Notes: a model not told the origin generated them from the letters alone. A DNA stretch of 64,000 nucleotides from Stramentimicrobium sp964433555 (GCA_964433555.1 CAYSRG010000004.1:1-64000), one strand, 5' to 3'; shown: positions 7,511 to 16,635, counted from the first letter of the stretch. Numbers and translations: made by a program.

Positions 7511-8347
7511 ATGTTTAAGAAAAAAATGTTTTTATTGTTTTTCTTGCCTTTTATTCTGGGATTATTTTTGCTTAACGGTTGCGACATAATATCGCCAGTA
7601 GCAGTAACAGGAGTAACCTTAGATCAAGGAACCATGACCTTAACAGCAGGCGGGGCAACAGGAACTTTAGTAGCGGCTGTAATACCTGCAGATGCTACCA
7701 ACCAAAACGTAAATTGGACTTCAAGTAATGAGGTAGTGGCAACCGTAGCAGATGGAGTAGTCACACCATTAACAGAAGGTACAACTACTATTATAGTAGC
7801 AACAGTAGATGGAGGCTTGACCGCAACATGCGCAGTGACAGTCTATCCGGCACTAGTAGCAGTAGGCGATAGTTATGGCGGTGGTATAGTAGCCTATATT
7901 TTAGCAGAGGGAGATGCAGGTTATGATCCAAATATACAACATGGATTGATTGCCGCTACAGCTGATCAAATGGCAGAATTTGCCTGGAGTAATATCACAG
8001 ATATATTAATAGGAACTACCGATACTGCAATAGGAGCAGGGCTGGCAAACACTGAGGCTATTATAGGACAATCAGGTCATACCAATAGCGCTGCAAAGGT
8101 TTGCGATGATTACTCGGTAACAGTTGGTGATATCACTTATAGTGATTGGTTTTTACCTTCGAAAGATGAACTGGATAAACTGTACATTAACCGAGTTGCA
8201 ATTGGAGGTTTTGTTGATTACTTCGACTACTGGAGTTCGTCGGAGAGTGATGCTAACGATGCATGGAGACAGGGTTTCTATAATGGTCTGCAAGACATCA
8301 GTAGCAAAAATCTTCCCATTGGAGTTCGGGCTGTTCGAGCTTTTTAA
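7511..8347 (+). CDS. Lipoprotein with Big-2 Ig-like and DUF1566-type domains
   Basis: This 278-residue protein starts with a lipoprotein signal (MFKKK, hydrophobic stretch, lipobox LNGC with Cys24). Residues about 32-112 are a bacterial Ig-like Big-2 domain (VTGVTLDQGTMTLTAGGATG, then TNQNVNWTSSNEVVATVADG). The C-terminal half is a DUF1566/Lcl-type domain with the hallmark WFLPSKDELDKLY, YWSSSE and a final VRAVRAF. It is a probable surface-anchored protein of unknown ligand. GGAGAAGATAA before the ATG gives the ribosome binding site. DUF1566 proteins are common as lipoproteins in anaerobes and spirochaetes. Confidence 0.85.
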   Translation: MFKKKMFLLFFLPFILGLFLLNGCDIISPVAVTGVTLDQGTMTLTAGGATGTLVAAVIPADATNQNVNWTSSNEVVATVADGVVTPLTEGTTTIIVATVDGGLTATCAVTVYPALVAVGDSYGGGIVAYILAEGDAGYDPNIQHGLIAATADQMAEFAWSNITDILIGTTDTAIGAGLANTEAIIGQSGHTNSAAKVCDDYSVTVGDITYSDWFLPSKDELDKLYINRVAIGGFVDYFDYWSSSESDANDAWRQGFYNGLQDISSKNLPIGVRAVRAF

Positions 8348-8467
8348 CTATTTATAAATTTAACCATTAAGGAAGTACCGGGATTAGAGCTTCTGGACTA
8401 TCAGAAAGACGGTTCTCTATTTGATCTGACTCCGATATTTCCAATATTCCCACTACTATTCTATTAA
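8348..8467 (+). pseudogene. In-frame coding-like tail after the DUF1566 lipoprotein
   Basis: Directly after the TAA at 8345-8347 the same frame runs 39 codons to TAA 8465-8467 and reads VPGLELLDYQKDGSLFDLTP, then a hydrophobic end. It has no start codon or ribosome binding site. It looks like the 3' end of a separate lost gene, and its position in the same frame may be chance. Confidence 0.25.
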
Positions 8468-8470
8468 ATA

Positions 8471-8899
8471 TTAAATATATAAACTACAGGAAACAGGGAT
8501 TTCTACATAATTAATCCCTTCCTTAACTTCGTATACTATCATGCCAAAACAGATGAGGCCATTAAATTTTTCATAGAAATTATTTTCCGGTCTAAAGGGA
8601 GAAGAAATCATAGTAGGAGGTTGGTCAGTTGCTTTAAATATATGCATTCCAAGAGGGACCTTTTGTACAGTAAGAACTGCTGTGGCATTCATTGTTCCTA
8701 AGAAAACGAGTTCATCATCCATATAGATGTAATAGGTTTTTTCAGGTCTTTCAATACCAATTAAAAAGGTAGAGTCAATTTCCAGGGTGATAGTAACAAC
8801 TCCAGTCGGAATTACCTCAACGGAATCGCAAGCAGTTAGACTAATAACCAACAATAGAGAAAGCAAAGTCAGGAAGGTTAAAAAAGAATACTTTTTCAT
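8471..8899 (-). CDS. Hypothetical lipoprotein
   Basis: A 142-residue protein with a clear lipoprotein signal (MKKYSF, hydrophobic core, lipobox LTAC with Cys24). The mature part is beta-rich and contains a PEGA-like arrangement (YYIYMDDELVFLG, then a short hydrophobic strand, KVPLGMHIFKAT), as in domains that decorate secreted proteins. Two cysteines lie late in the chain (about 116 and 139). The start is ATG 8899 with AGGAGG upstream on the coding strand. No functional partner is obvious. It converges with the preceding lipoprotein gene. Confidence 0.7.
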   Translation of the reverse strand: MKKYSFLTFLTLLSLLLVISLTACDSVEVIPTGVVTITLEIDSTFLIGIERPEKTYYIYMDDELVFLGTMNATAVLTVQKVPLGMHIFKATDQPPTMISSPFRPENNFYEKFNGLICFGMIVYEVKEGINYVEIPVSCSLYI

Positions 8900-9119
8900 T
8901 TTTATTTCCTCCTATTTTTTCGACAATATCATAATATAAACATTATCCTCTAAGCATCTAGAAAATTAATTTATTTATATTAATATTATACTACTTTTCT
9001 TTAAATTTTATTATTACAAATCAGAGTCAGATAGGTGTGCTATTGGTAGGCCTTAATACTCTCGAGGAGAAAAGACACCAAGACTAAGTATAAAATTATT
9101 TTTTAATCTGTTCAGGTTA

Positions 9120-9128
9120 TGATATACT
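9120..9128 (+). promoter_or_regulatory. Candidate extended -10 promoter for the livJ operon
   Basis: TG-A-TATACT (9120-9128) is an extended -10 element about 220 bp before the livJ start. The -35 position holds only TTTTTA. It lies in the 447-bp gene-free stretch 8900-9346. That stretch otherwise holds the SD-like element at 9207-9218 and a short open frame ending TAG near 9286 (last residues NYHDGEYYVAWF) that may be another coding relic. Confidence 0.35.
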
Positions 9129-9206
9129 TTGAATGATAAAAAATATTAACTGAGAGATATAAAAATACCTTACCAATGTTTGTTTTTCCAAACCATGTGT
9201 TAAAAC

Positions 9207-9218
9207 GAAGGGAGGTGT
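9207..9218 (+). promoter_or_regulatory. Orphan Shine-Dalgarno-like leader element (livJ)
   Basis: GAAGGGAGGTGT is complementary to the 16S rRNA 3' tail but lies about 130 nt before the livJ ATG, which has its own AAAGGAG at 9335-9341. No start codon follows at suitable spacing. The frame crossing it may be a gene relic, so this copy is the weakest of the set (15466, 27451, 35163, 49849, 61092). Confidence 0.4.
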
Positions 9219-9346
9219 TTATAATCTAATAAGTGGTAAAACAGGTAACTACCATGATGGTGAATATTATGTAGCCTGGTTTTAGCTGAAATAAAAAGTT
9301 TAAATAAAAATTTTGCTAAAATTTACAAGAATAAAGGAGATAAAAA

Positions 9347-10507
9347 ATGAATCTTTTAAAAAGAGCTGGCATTATCTTGTTTCTAATTTCTCTGATTTTA
9401 GGTTTTAGTATATCAGGTATACTTGCTGCGGAAACGGTTAAAATTGGTTATCTGGCAGCACTTACCGGGGACTGGGCTGCTTACGGGCAGACAGAAGAAA
9501 AGTCTGCTCTGTTAGCTATAGATGAGATTAACGCTCAGGGTGGAGTTCTTGGCAAGCAGATTGAGTTGGTAGTTTATGATTTTCGTACCAGGGCTGAGGA
9601 TGCGGTAAATGCAGTTCGTCGAATGATTGAAGAGGACAAGGTTGTTGCCATAGTGGGTGCTAACGGCAGCGGTATAAATATTGCTACAGCCCCTATCGTG
9701 AACAGACTCCAGGTTCCTCAGCTGGGGACCGTATCAACGAATCCAAATGTTACAGTTGATCCCAATGGGAAGGTATATCCCTATTCTTTCCGGGTATGTT
9801 TTACTGATCCTTATCAGGGAAAACTGATAGCCTATTTTGCTGCTAAAGAGCTGAACAAAATGAATGCTGCCATACTTTACGACATTGGAAGTGATTATTC
9901 TCATGGACTTCGCGAATTCTTCATGGACAGTTACCAGGAGTATGGCGGGAATATCGTAGCAGATTTAGCCTTTCGTGCCGGAACAGATGTTGACTTTCGT
10001 GCCCAGCTTACCGAGATTCGGGATAAAAAAGCAGATGTACTCATGCTTCCCAATATGGGTAAGGAGATGGCTCTTATTATGAAGCAGGCGCGTGAATTGG
10101 GCATGGATGATATCGTATTTGTCGGTGGAGACGGTTATGCTGAATTTATGTGGGAAATTGCCGGTGAGGCAATGGAAGAATCCTACTGGATTAACCATGT
10201 TGCCCCGGAAGATCCTGCGATGGCACCTTTCTTTGCTGCTTATAAAGAAAAGTATAACGATGAGTGTAAGGAGTTTGTAAATGGAATCCTAGCTTATGAT
10301 GGTATCTATCTAATGGTTGATGCTATCAGACGCGCCGGTTCCGAAGATTCTACTCAAATTGCCAATGCACTTGCTGCTACCGAGAATTTACAGCTTCATC
10401 ATGCCGTCATTACCATGGATGAATTTCATAATCCTAAGGATAAGGATGGAATTGTGCTGATTGCGAAAGATGGAAGAGGGCAGTTTTACAAAAAACTGCA
10501 ACCGTAG
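9347..10507 (+). CDS. livJ: Branched-chain amino acid-type ABC transporter, substrate-binding protein
   Basis: A 386-residue exported periplasmic-binding protein of the LivJ/Peripla_BP_6 type. The signal peptide spans about residues 1-27 (LKRAGIILFLISLILGFSIS, then cleavage after ILAA-E). The mature protein begins with VKIGYLAALTGDWAAYGQ and continues with AALLAIDEINAQGGVLGK-like motifs, the family signature. It captures the substrate and passes it to LivHM. Substrate class is amino acid or related small acid; not readable here. First gene of livJHMGF. A terminator-like hairpin separates it from livH, so it is probably made in excess. Confidence 0.93.
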   Translation: MNLLKRAGIILFLISLILGFSISGILAAETVKIGYLAALTGDWAAYGQTEEKSALLAIDEINAQGGVLGKQIELVVYDFRTRAEDAVNAVRRMIEEDKVVAIVGANGSGINIATAPIVNRLQVPQLGTVSTNPNVTVDPNGKVYPYSFRVCFTDPYQGKLIAYFAAKELNKMNAAILYDIGSDYSHGLREFFMDSYQEYGGNIVADLAFRAGTDVDFRAQLTEIRDKKADVLMLPNMGKEMALIMKQARELGMDDIVFVGGDGYAEFMWEIAGEAMEESYWINHVAPEDPAMAPFFAAYKEKYNDECKEFVNGILAYDGIYLMVDAIRRAGSEDSTQIANALAATENLQLHHAVITMDEFHNPKDKDGIVLIAKDGRGQFYKKLQP

Positions 10508-10550
10508 TTAATCTTATTATCTTAATATTTTAAAGATGAATTATCCAGGG

Positions 10551-10583
10551 CGGGCATGAATGGATGGTTCATGCCCGTTTTTA
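10551..10583 (+). terminator. Hairpin with T-run between livJ and livH
   Basis: CGGGCATGAA (10551-10560) and TTCATGCCCG (10568-10577) form a perfect 10-bp stem with a 7-nt loop, followed by TTTTTA. It is a Rho-independent terminator or attenuator that probably lowers livHMGF expression relative to the binding protein. Confidence 0.88.
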
Positions 10584-10604
10584 TGGTAAAAAGAGGTGAA
10601 GTGC

Positions 10605-11486
10605 TTGGATATTCTAGTACAGCAGGTCATCAACGGTTTATCTCTGGGATCGGTCTATGCCCTTATTGCTGTTGGCTATTCGCTGGTCTATTCAATTCTC
10701 ATGTTTTCTAATTTTGCCCATGGTGGTTTTCTTGTTATAGGGGGTTATATCTGTTATTTTGCACTTAAAAACATGGGGACCGGAATATTAATAGCAGGAT
10801 TTCTCTCTCTGCTTGGTGCAGGTGCTGCCGCAATCTTGACCGAGAGAATGGCTTATAAACCAATCAGGGAGAATACCAACAATACCCTTTATCTGTTGAT
10901 TGCTTCTATGGGTATGAGTATTGTGATAGAAAATATATTTGTTGTTACCATTGGCGGAAGATTCCGCGCCTTACCGGCTATCATCCCCACCCAACCGGTT
11001 CATCTGTTCGGGATGGCTACCACAAGTGCTTTTGACCTGATTTCCTTGATAGCAGCTGGAGTTTTTCTGGGTATATTACAGATGATACTGGTAAAAACCA
11101 AATGGGGATTAGCCATCAGAGCTGCTGCTTATAATTTAAGAATAGCCGGTTTGATGGGAGTTAATGTTAATCTTCTTATTTCCATTACCTTCTTTATTGC
11201 TGGAACACTGGCTGCAGTGGGAGGAATATTTCTGGCGGTAAGATATACTCTTTATCCCCAGTTGGGGGCAATTACCATTAAGGCTTTTGTGGCAGCAGTT
11301 ATCGGTGGATTAGGTTCTCTCCCCGGGGCAGTGGTTGGCAGTATACTGTTAGGCCTGGCAGAGATGCTCACCTCTGGTTTTATTTCCAGCCAGTTACGAG
11401 ATCTGGTTGTGTTTTTCTTTCTGGTTCTTACTCTGCTTGTCCGTCCTCAGGGCTTGTTTGGGAAGAACATCGGCGAGAAAGTGTAA
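10605..11486 (+). CDS. livH: Branched-chain amino acid-type ABC transporter permease LivH
   Basis: An inner-membrane permease of about 293 residues with some eight hydrophobic helices. The N-terminus ILVQQVINGLSLGSVYALIA is the LivH hallmark. The EAA-like loop is around RAAAYNLRIAGLMGVNVN, and GGLGSLPGAVVGSILLG near the end is typical. I choose TTG 10605 because AGAGGTG (10592-10598) is correctly spaced and the family begins M-D-I-L-x-Q-Q; GTG 10596 would overlap the ribosome binding site. It pairs with LivM downstream (12 bp gap to its ATG). Confidence 0.92.
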   Translation: MDILVQQVINGLSLGSVYALIAVGYSLVYSILMFSNFAHGGFLVIGGYICYFALKNMGTGILIAGFLSLLGAGAAAILTERMAYKPIRENTNNTLYLLIASMGMSIVIENIFVVTIGGRFRALPAIIPTQPVHLFGMATTSAFDLISLIAAGVFLGILQMILVKTKWGLAIRAAAYNLRIAGLMGVNVNLLISITFFIAGTLAAVGGIFLAVRYTLYPQLGAITIKAFVAAVIGGLGSLPGAVVGSILLGLAEMLTSGFISSQLRDLVVFFFLVLTLLVRPQGLFGKNIGEKV

Positions 11487-11498
11487 GGAGGCTTATTG

Positions 11499-12386
11499 AT
11501 GTCTGTTTATACCGAAGGTATTATTGTTCTTCTCTGCATTAATGCTATTGCCGCAATGGGAGTTTCTCTTCTTACTGGCTTTACGGGGATTTTTAGTCTG
11601 GGACATGCAGGATATATGGCTGTAGGAGCTTATGCAGCAGCCATTCTTACCTTCCGGTATAATGTTCATTTTATTATAGCCATACTGGCAGGAGGAACTA
11701 TGGCTGCCATGCTGGCTTATATTATTGGTGTTCCCACCCTTAGACTGGTGGGAGATTATTATGCCATTGCCTCTATTGGTCTCGGTGAAGCAATCAGGTT
11801 AATTTTAGAGAATGGTGGTACTATTACCCGGGGAGCCAGAGGATTTCCCGGAATACCGCCTTATACTACACTGGCAGTAGCTTTTTGTTTCTTTCTTATT
11901 ATGGCTTTTTTCATGTTTAATTTAATCAACGGCCGATTGGGAAGGGCATTTAAGGCTTGCCGTGATGACTATATCGCTGCCTCTCTGCTGGGTTATAATA
12001 CGGCCAAGTACCGAATTTTAAGCCTGGTTTTATCTGCCTTCTACTGTGGAATATCAGGAGCATTGCTGGCTGGATTCCTGTCTTTCATCCAGCCCATTAT
12101 GTTTGATATGATGAAATCTACCGAACTTACTTCAGTGGTTGTCTTTGGTGGATTAGGGTCCATGACCGGAACTCTGCTGGGGGTAATAGTAATTACACTG
12201 GTCACCGAACTTTTCCGGCCCATATCCCAGTACCGGATGTTAATCTATGGAGCAATTCTGGTCATTATCATGGTTATTAGACCGGAAGGAATTATGGGAC
12301 AGTATGAATTTGGACCGAATATGTTCAGGGCAATAAAAGGAAAACTTTTCGGCAATCATTTTGCCAAAGAGAGCAGGAAATTATAA
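11499..12386 (+). CDS. livM: Branched-chain amino acid-type ABC transporter permease LivM
   Basis: A 295-residue LivM-type permease with about eight to nine helices. Family features are LLTGFTGIFSLGHAGYMAVGAY near the N-terminus, GVPTLRLVGDYYAIASIGLGE, and the coupling loop RLGRAFKACRDDYIAASLLG. A GGLGSMTGTLLGV segment follows. ATG 11499 is preferred over the adjacent TTG 11496 because of spacing from AAGGAGG (11485-11491). Its stop overlaps the livG start by one base, implying translational coupling. Confidence 0.92.
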   Translation: MSVYTEGIIVLLCINAIAAMGVSLLTGFTGIFSLGHAGYMAVGAYAAAILTFRYNVHFIIAILAGGTMAAMLAYIIGVPTLRLVGDYYAIASIGLGEAIRLILENGGTITRGARGFPGIPPYTTLAVAFCFFLIMAFFMFNLINGRLGRAFKACRDDYIAASLLGYNTAKYRILSLVLSAFYCGISGALLAGFLSFIQPIMFDMMKSTELTSVVVFGGLGSMTGTLLGVIVITLVTELFRPISQYRMLIYGAILVIIMVIRPEGIMGQYEFGPNMFRAIKGKLFGNHFAKESRKL

Positions 12387-13177
12387 TGACAGAAACATCT
12401 GATAATATTATCCTGAGGTTGGATCATCTTACTAAATATTTTGGAGGAGTTCCTGCTGTAAATGAGGTCAGTTTTTCTATTCAGGAGGGAGCCTTAGTCG
12501 GGCTTATCGGTCCCAATGGTTCTGGCAAAACAACTATTTTTAACCTTATTACCGGGGTATATTCTCCGGATAGCGGAAGCATTTACTATCAGGGTGAGGA
12601 TATTACTTCCTTGAAAACCTATGAAATTATTGGTAGAAGAATAGCCAGAACTTTCCAGAATCTAAGACTTTTCTCCCATTCTACCGCTCTGGAGAATGTA
12701 ATGGTGGCCATGCAGCAACACCATAGCTACTCCTTTGGAGAGGCGATAACGCATTTTGGCAACTGGAAAAAGAAAGAAAGAGAGATTGAGTCGAAAAGTA
12801 TAGATATTCTATCCAGAGTAGGATTGGTAGAGAGAGCTGACCAGAAAGCCAGGACACTTCCTTATGGAATGCAACGCAGACTGGAAATTGCCCGAGCTAT
12901 AGCTCTGGAGCCAATATTTTTATTTCTGGATGAACCTGCTGCCGGGATGAATCCGGAAGAGGTTAATGACCTCAATTCTCTAATTATAGATATTCATAAG
13001 GAATTAAAATTTACCATACTGGTTATTGAGCATCATATGGATTTGGTTATGGAGATCTGCCCTCATATTATCTGTATGAATTTTGGTAATAAAATTGCTG
13101 AAGGAAATCCCCTTGAGATTCAAAGTCATCCCGAAGTTCTAAAGGCATATCTAGGTGAGGAGGAGGTTGAATGGTGA
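12386..13177 (+). CDS. livG: ABC transporter ATP-binding protein LivG
   Basis: A 263-residue ATPase that powers the LivHM pore. Walker A is GPNGSGKT (about 42-49), the Q-loop is in RTFQNLRLF, the signature is degenerate as LPYGMQRRLEIARA, which is normal for LivG, and Walker B is FLFLDEPAAGMN followed by IEHHMD. The C-terminal extension (IAEGNPLEIQSHPEVLKAYL) is the LivG tail. It overlaps livM by one base and livF by seven. Confidence 0.94.
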   Translation: MTETSDNIILRLDHLTKYFGGVPAVNEVSFSIQEGALVGLIGPNGSGKTTIFNLITGVYSPDSGSIYYQGEDITSLKTYEIIGRRIARTFQNLRLFSHSTALENVMVAMQQHHSYSFGEAITHFGNWKKKEREIESKSIDILSRVGLVERADQKARTLPYGMQRRLEIARAIALEPIFLFLDEPAAGMNPEEVNDLNSLIIDIHKELKFTILVIEHHMDLVMEICPHIICMNFGNKIAEGNPLEIQSHPEVLKAYLGEEEVEW

Positions 13178-13920
13178 TGACTAAGAATCCTATCCTGGAA
13201 ATAAAAGACCTTCATGTAAGCTATGGTGCCATCAAAGCACTGAAGGGCATCTCTCTTTATATCGGAGAGGGAGAGATTGTCAGTGTAATCGGTTCAAACG
13301 GGGCGGGTAAATCAACGCTCATGCAGACCATTATGGGGATGGTTCCCCGGGAAAGTGGTGAGATTTTACTCAGAAATAAACCCCTGGCCAGAAGAAGTTA
13401 CCAGGTAATAAACCAGGGCATAACTCTTACTCCTGAAGGAAGACAGGTCTTTGCACCTCTTACTGTATATGAAAACCTGATGATGGGAGCCTTTTCCAGA
13501 AGTGACCGGGATAAACTTGACCAGGATTTGAACTGGGTATTTTCTTTATTCCCCATATTAAAAGAACGGCAACAGCAATATGCTGGAACTCTTTCGGGAG
13601 GAGAACAGCAGATGTTAGCTATTGCGCGGTCTCTGATGTCCAGACCAAAGGTCCTCCTGCTGGATGAACCGTCTCTGGGGCTGGCACCAATTATTATTAA
13701 AAGTATTTTCAAAGAACTGAAAAGAATCAACTCTGAAGGAGTTACCATCTTTCTGGTAGAACAGAATGCCAGACAGGCATTAAAGCTTTCCAACAGGGGA
13801 TATGTGCTTCAGACCGGAGAGATTATTCTTCAGGGCGATTCCCAAGATTTATTGGCTAATCCAGATGTTGAGGCAGCTTATCTGGGTACCTTACGAAAGA
13901 AGTCTTTATCCTGCGAATAA
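13171..13920 (+). CDS. livF: ABC transporter ATP-binding protein LivF
   Basis: A 249-residue second ATPase subunit. Walker A is GSNGAGKST (about 42), followed by the LivF-specific TPEGRQVFAPLTVYENL. The signature is LSGGEQQMLAIARSL, and Walker B is VLLLDEPSLGLAP with VEQNARQAL after it. The start is within the livG 3' end (ATG 13171; ATG 13177 also possible), preceded by GAGGAGG. It is the last gene of the operon; no clear terminator was seen in the 311 bp that follow. Confidence 0.94.
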   Translation: MVMTKNPILEIKDLHVSYGAIKALKGISLYIGEGEIVSVIGSNGAGKSTLMQTIMGMVPRESGEILLRNKPLARRSYQVINQGITLTPEGRQVFAPLTVYENLMMGAFSRSDRDKLDQDLNWVFSLFPILKERQQQYAGTLSGGEQQMLAIARSLMSRPKVLLLDEPSLGLAPIIIKSIFKELKRINSEGVTIFLVEQNARQALKLSNRGYVLQTGEIILQGDSQDLLANPDVEAAYLGTLRKKSLSCE

Positions 13921-14231
13921 CCAAGATACATAATTATGATTGGCAGATTGAGTTATATAGATTGAATCTATAATTGAAAAGTATTATTATGGTTATAGTA
14001 AATCTGATAAATCAAGACAGTAAAATCCCTCATTTTATGCTGAAATAGTAGTATATAGCCAATAAGTGTTTATCGCTTTTGGGATTTATACTGGTTTCAG
14101 GCCAAGCTTTCATATTATTTATACTTTTCCATCCTAACTGTGCTGATATGAAAAAATATCAAGATCAAAATTGCTGAGTAACCATAAGATTGGCAAAGGT
14201 TAACAGCAAAGAAGTTCAGGAAGGAGGATAA
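13921..14231. other. Gene-free stretch between livF and the Gfo/Idh gene
   Basis: No open frame, strong hairpin or RNA gene is visible. The stretch is AT-rich. The last bases (GGAAGGAGG, 14219-14227) are the ribosome binding site of the next gene. A promoter is expected here, but I could not place one with confidence. Confidence 0.5.
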
Positions 14232-15389
14232 ATGATGAAAAAACTGTGGGGGGGATTAATTGGAGGAGGGAAACATTCCTTTATCGGTTTTGCCCACAGA
14301 GTAGCAGTTGCCTTGCAAGGAGAAGCAGAAATAAAGGCTGGGGTATTTTCCAGTGATGCAGAAAGGTGTATTCAGAGGGGACTTGAACTGGGAATAGATC
14401 GGAAAAGAATTTATACTGATTTTTGGGAAATGATTAAAAAAGAGAACCAGCTTCCTGCGGAAGAGAGAATTGATTTTGTCATTATAGCTCCACCCAATTT
14501 TTTACATGGCGATATGAGCAAGGCGTTTCTGGAAGGTGGATTTCATGTCATCTCAGATAAACCTATGGCTGTTTCACTTTACGAAGCCTTGGCAATTAAA
14601 GCGGTACAAGAAAAAACCGGCAAAGTATTTGCCCTTACCCATGGTTACACAGGCTATCCTATGGTAAAACAGGCCAGATATTTAGTGAAATCTGGGAAAA
14701 TAGGTAAAATTATCAGTGTTCTGGTTAGTTATAATCAAGGATGGCTTTCTCCTCTCATAAATGAACCGGAAGCATTTCAAACCTGGCATCTCGATCCCTC
14801 TATATCAGGTCCCTCTTGTACTATGATTGATATTGGTATCCATGCCTTAAATCTTGTTTATACTATAACTGGCTTAAAACCTGAAGAGGTTTGTGCTGAT
14901 CTGAAGTCGGGCATATCGAAAAATCCCCTGGAGGATCACGGGAATGTCTTAATCAGATATAATGATAAAGTAAGCGGTCTTCTTCATGCTTCCCAGATTT
15001 CCACTGGAGAGGGGAATGCCTTAAGGATAAGAGTGTATGGAGATGAAGCCAGTCTGTTCTGGGATCAGGAATTTCCTGAAGTGCTGGAAATGAAGAATTC
15101 TGATGGCACCAGTACTATATTCAAGAAAGGTATTTCAGCTTTATGTGAAGAAGCAAAAGAAGCTTCCTATTTTCCTGCTGGTCATCCAGAAGGATTTATT
15201 TGTGCCTTCTCACAAATCTACTCTGCGGTATTTAAAGCTATACGTTCATTAAAGTATGATCAACCCCTTATTTTAGATGGAAGGAATGATTGGGATTTTC
15301 CAGGCATAGAAGAAGGTATCATGGGAATCTCTTTTGTAGAGGCAGTTTTGAAAAGCAATAAATCAAAAGAGAAGTGGACAAAGATTTGA
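14232..15389 (+). CDS. Gfo/Idh/MocA family oxidoreductase
   Basis: A 385-residue NAD(P)-dependent oxidoreductase of the glucose-fructose/inositol dehydrogenase family. The N-terminal Rossmann fold starts at GGLIGGGKHSFIG, and the catalytic region carries the E-K-P equivalent SDKPMAVSLYEA (about 112-123). A C-terminal beta-sheet domain follows (YNQGWLSPLIN, IDIGIHALNLVYTITG with the conserved D-x-G-x-H). The family oxidises sugar or cyclitol hydroxyls. It precedes a sugar ABC transporter by about 150 bp, so the imported sugar may be its substrate; this is inferred. ATGATG start with GGAAGGAGG upstream. Confidence 0.88.
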   Translation: MMKKLWGGLIGGGKHSFIGFAHRVAVALQGEAEIKAGVFSSDAERCIQRGLELGIDRKRIYTDFWEMIKKENQLPAEERIDFVIIAPPNFLHGDMSKAFLEGGFHVISDKPMAVSLYEALAIKAVQEKTGKVFALTHGYTGYPMVKQARYLVKSGKIGKIISVLVSYNQGWLSPLINEPEAFQTWHLDPSISGPSCTMIDIGIHALNLVYTITGLKPEEVCADLKSGISKNPLEDHGNVLIRYNDKVSGLLHASQISTGEGNALRIRVYGDEASLFWDQEFPEVLEMKNSDGTSTIFKKGISALCEEAKEASYFPAGHPEGFICAFSQIYSAVFKAIRSLKYDQPLILDGRNDWDFPGIEEGIMGISFVEAVLKSNKSKEKWTKI

Positions 15390-15439
15390 CATTAAAAGGC
15401 AGTAAATATATCATTAATTAGGATATACATTGAGTGTTT

Positions 15440-15457
15440 TACATAAATTTTTATGTA
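15440..15457 (+). promoter_or_regulatory. 18-bp inverted repeat before the sugar-binding-protein gene
   Basis: TACATAAA and TTTATGTA are perfect 8-bp arms around TT. It lies about 90 bp before the sugar-binding-protein ATG and just before the orphan SD-like element. It is a candidate operator or the start of the leader RNA. AT-richness makes chance occurrence possible. Confidence 0.35.
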
Positions 15458-15465
15458 TAAAGGAA

Positions 15466-15478
15466 GAAAGGCGGTGAT
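15466..15478 (+). promoter_or_regulatory. Orphan Shine-Dalgarno-like leader element (sugar SBP)
   Basis: GAAAGGCGGTGAT matches the complement of the 16S rRNA tail except for one C. It lies about 70 nt before the true ATG, which has its own AAAAGGAGAG at 15528-15537. No start codon is suitably spaced. Confidence 0.4.
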
Positions 15479-15546
15479 ATATTAAAGTACTAATAGTGAA
15501 ACTTAAAACATTAAAAAATAATGATTTTAAAAGGAGAGAAAGAAAA

Positions 15547-16635
15547 ATGAAAAAGTCAATTTTTTGGCTTATGATTCTACTATTTATTTCTACAGTTGCG
15601 AGTTATTCCTTTGCTCAGCCAGTAGAAGTCGGTATTGTTCTTCCTACTAAGGATGAACCCAGATGGATACAGGATGAGGCGCGTTTTAATGAGGCTCTTA
15701 AAACTGCCGGTTATAGTGCCGAGATTCTCTTCAGTCAGGGTTCTTCCGCAAGAGAAAAAGAAAATGTTGAGGCATTGATTACCAAAGGTGCAAAAATTCT
15801 TATTATTTGTCCCCATGACGCTACTGCTGCTGCCGCCTCTGCAGATGAAGCAAGAGAAGCTGGTTTAAAGGTTATTTCTTATGACCGCTTGATTCTGGAA
15901 ACCGAATCGGTTGATTATTATGTAACCTTTGATAGTATTGCTGTCGGAGAAGCTCAGGCACAATATCTGGTTGACAAAGCTACCGGAAGCGGAAATCCGC
16001 TTTACCTGTATGCCGGTGCTGCAACCGATAATAATTCTTTCCTTTTCTTTGAAGGTGCCTGGAATATTCTGCAACCCAAGATTGCTGATGGAACTTTCGT
16101 AATCAAGAACTCAAGTAAAGCAATTGATTTACATGGTAAAGCCAAGTTAACTCGTGCAGAAATGGGAGATATTATTGGTCAAATCACTACTGAATGGGAC
16201 TTTACAACAGCAAAGAACCTTGCTGAAGCAAATTTAACTGTTGTTGGTCTGGAAGATAAGGGGGATGTATTTATACTGGCACCTAATGATGGAACCTCTC
16301 GTGCTATTGCAGATGCATTCGCTGATGATAAGGATGTAACAAGTTATATTATCTCTGGTCAAGATGCTGAAATACCTTCCGTACAGTACATAATTGATGG
16401 TAAACAGTCAATGACAGTTTTGAAAGATGTCAGGACTTTAGTCAAAGACGCCAGTGATGCTGCTGTTACCTTCCTGGAAGGCGGCGTTCCAGAAGCTACT
16501 CACACCTATAATAACGGAAGAATTGATGTTCCTGCCAAGCCTTCAGAAGTTATTGCAGTAGATAAGAGTAATGTAAAAGAGGCTATAATAGATTCCGGTT
16601 ACTGGGATGCTTCTGAGTTTACTGGCTTAGACTAG
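15547..16635 (+). CDS. Sugar ABC transporter substrate-binding protein (ChvE/XylF type)
   Basis: A 362-residue exported binding protein of the Peripla_BP_4 family. The signal peptide is MKKSIFWLMILLFISTVASYSFA. The mature chain starts QPVEVGIVLPTKDEPRWIQD, close to the ChvE/XylF pattern (I-x-x-P-x-K-x-x-R-W). ISYDRLI and VTFDSIAVGEAQAQYL are also typical of multiple-sugar/xylose-binding proteins. The frame is open from 15496, but ATG 15547 has the ribosome binding site and starts the signal peptide. It is followed by a hairpin and then ATPase and permease genes. Confidence 0.9.
   Translation: MKKSIFWLMILLFISTVASYSFAQPVEVGIVLPTKDEPRWIQDEARFNEALKTAGYSAEILFSQGSSAREKENVEALITKGAKILIICPHDATAAAASADEAREAGLKVISYDRLILETESVDYYVTFDSIAVGEAQAQYLVDKATGSGNPLYLYAGAATDNNSFLFFEGAWNILQPKIADGTFVIKNSSKAIDLHGKAKLTRAEMGDIIGQITTEWDFTTAKNLAEANLTVVGLEDKGDVFILAPNDGTSRAIADAFADDKDVTSYIISGQDAEIPSVQYIIDGKQSMTVLKDVRTLVKDASDAAVTFLEGGVPEATHTYNNGRIDVPAKPSEVIAVDKSNVKEAIIDSGYWDASEFTGLD

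Noticed and set aside
13398..13793. 131-residue minus-strand frame inside livF
   Set aside because: Antisense shadow of a clear ATPase gene with conserved motifs.
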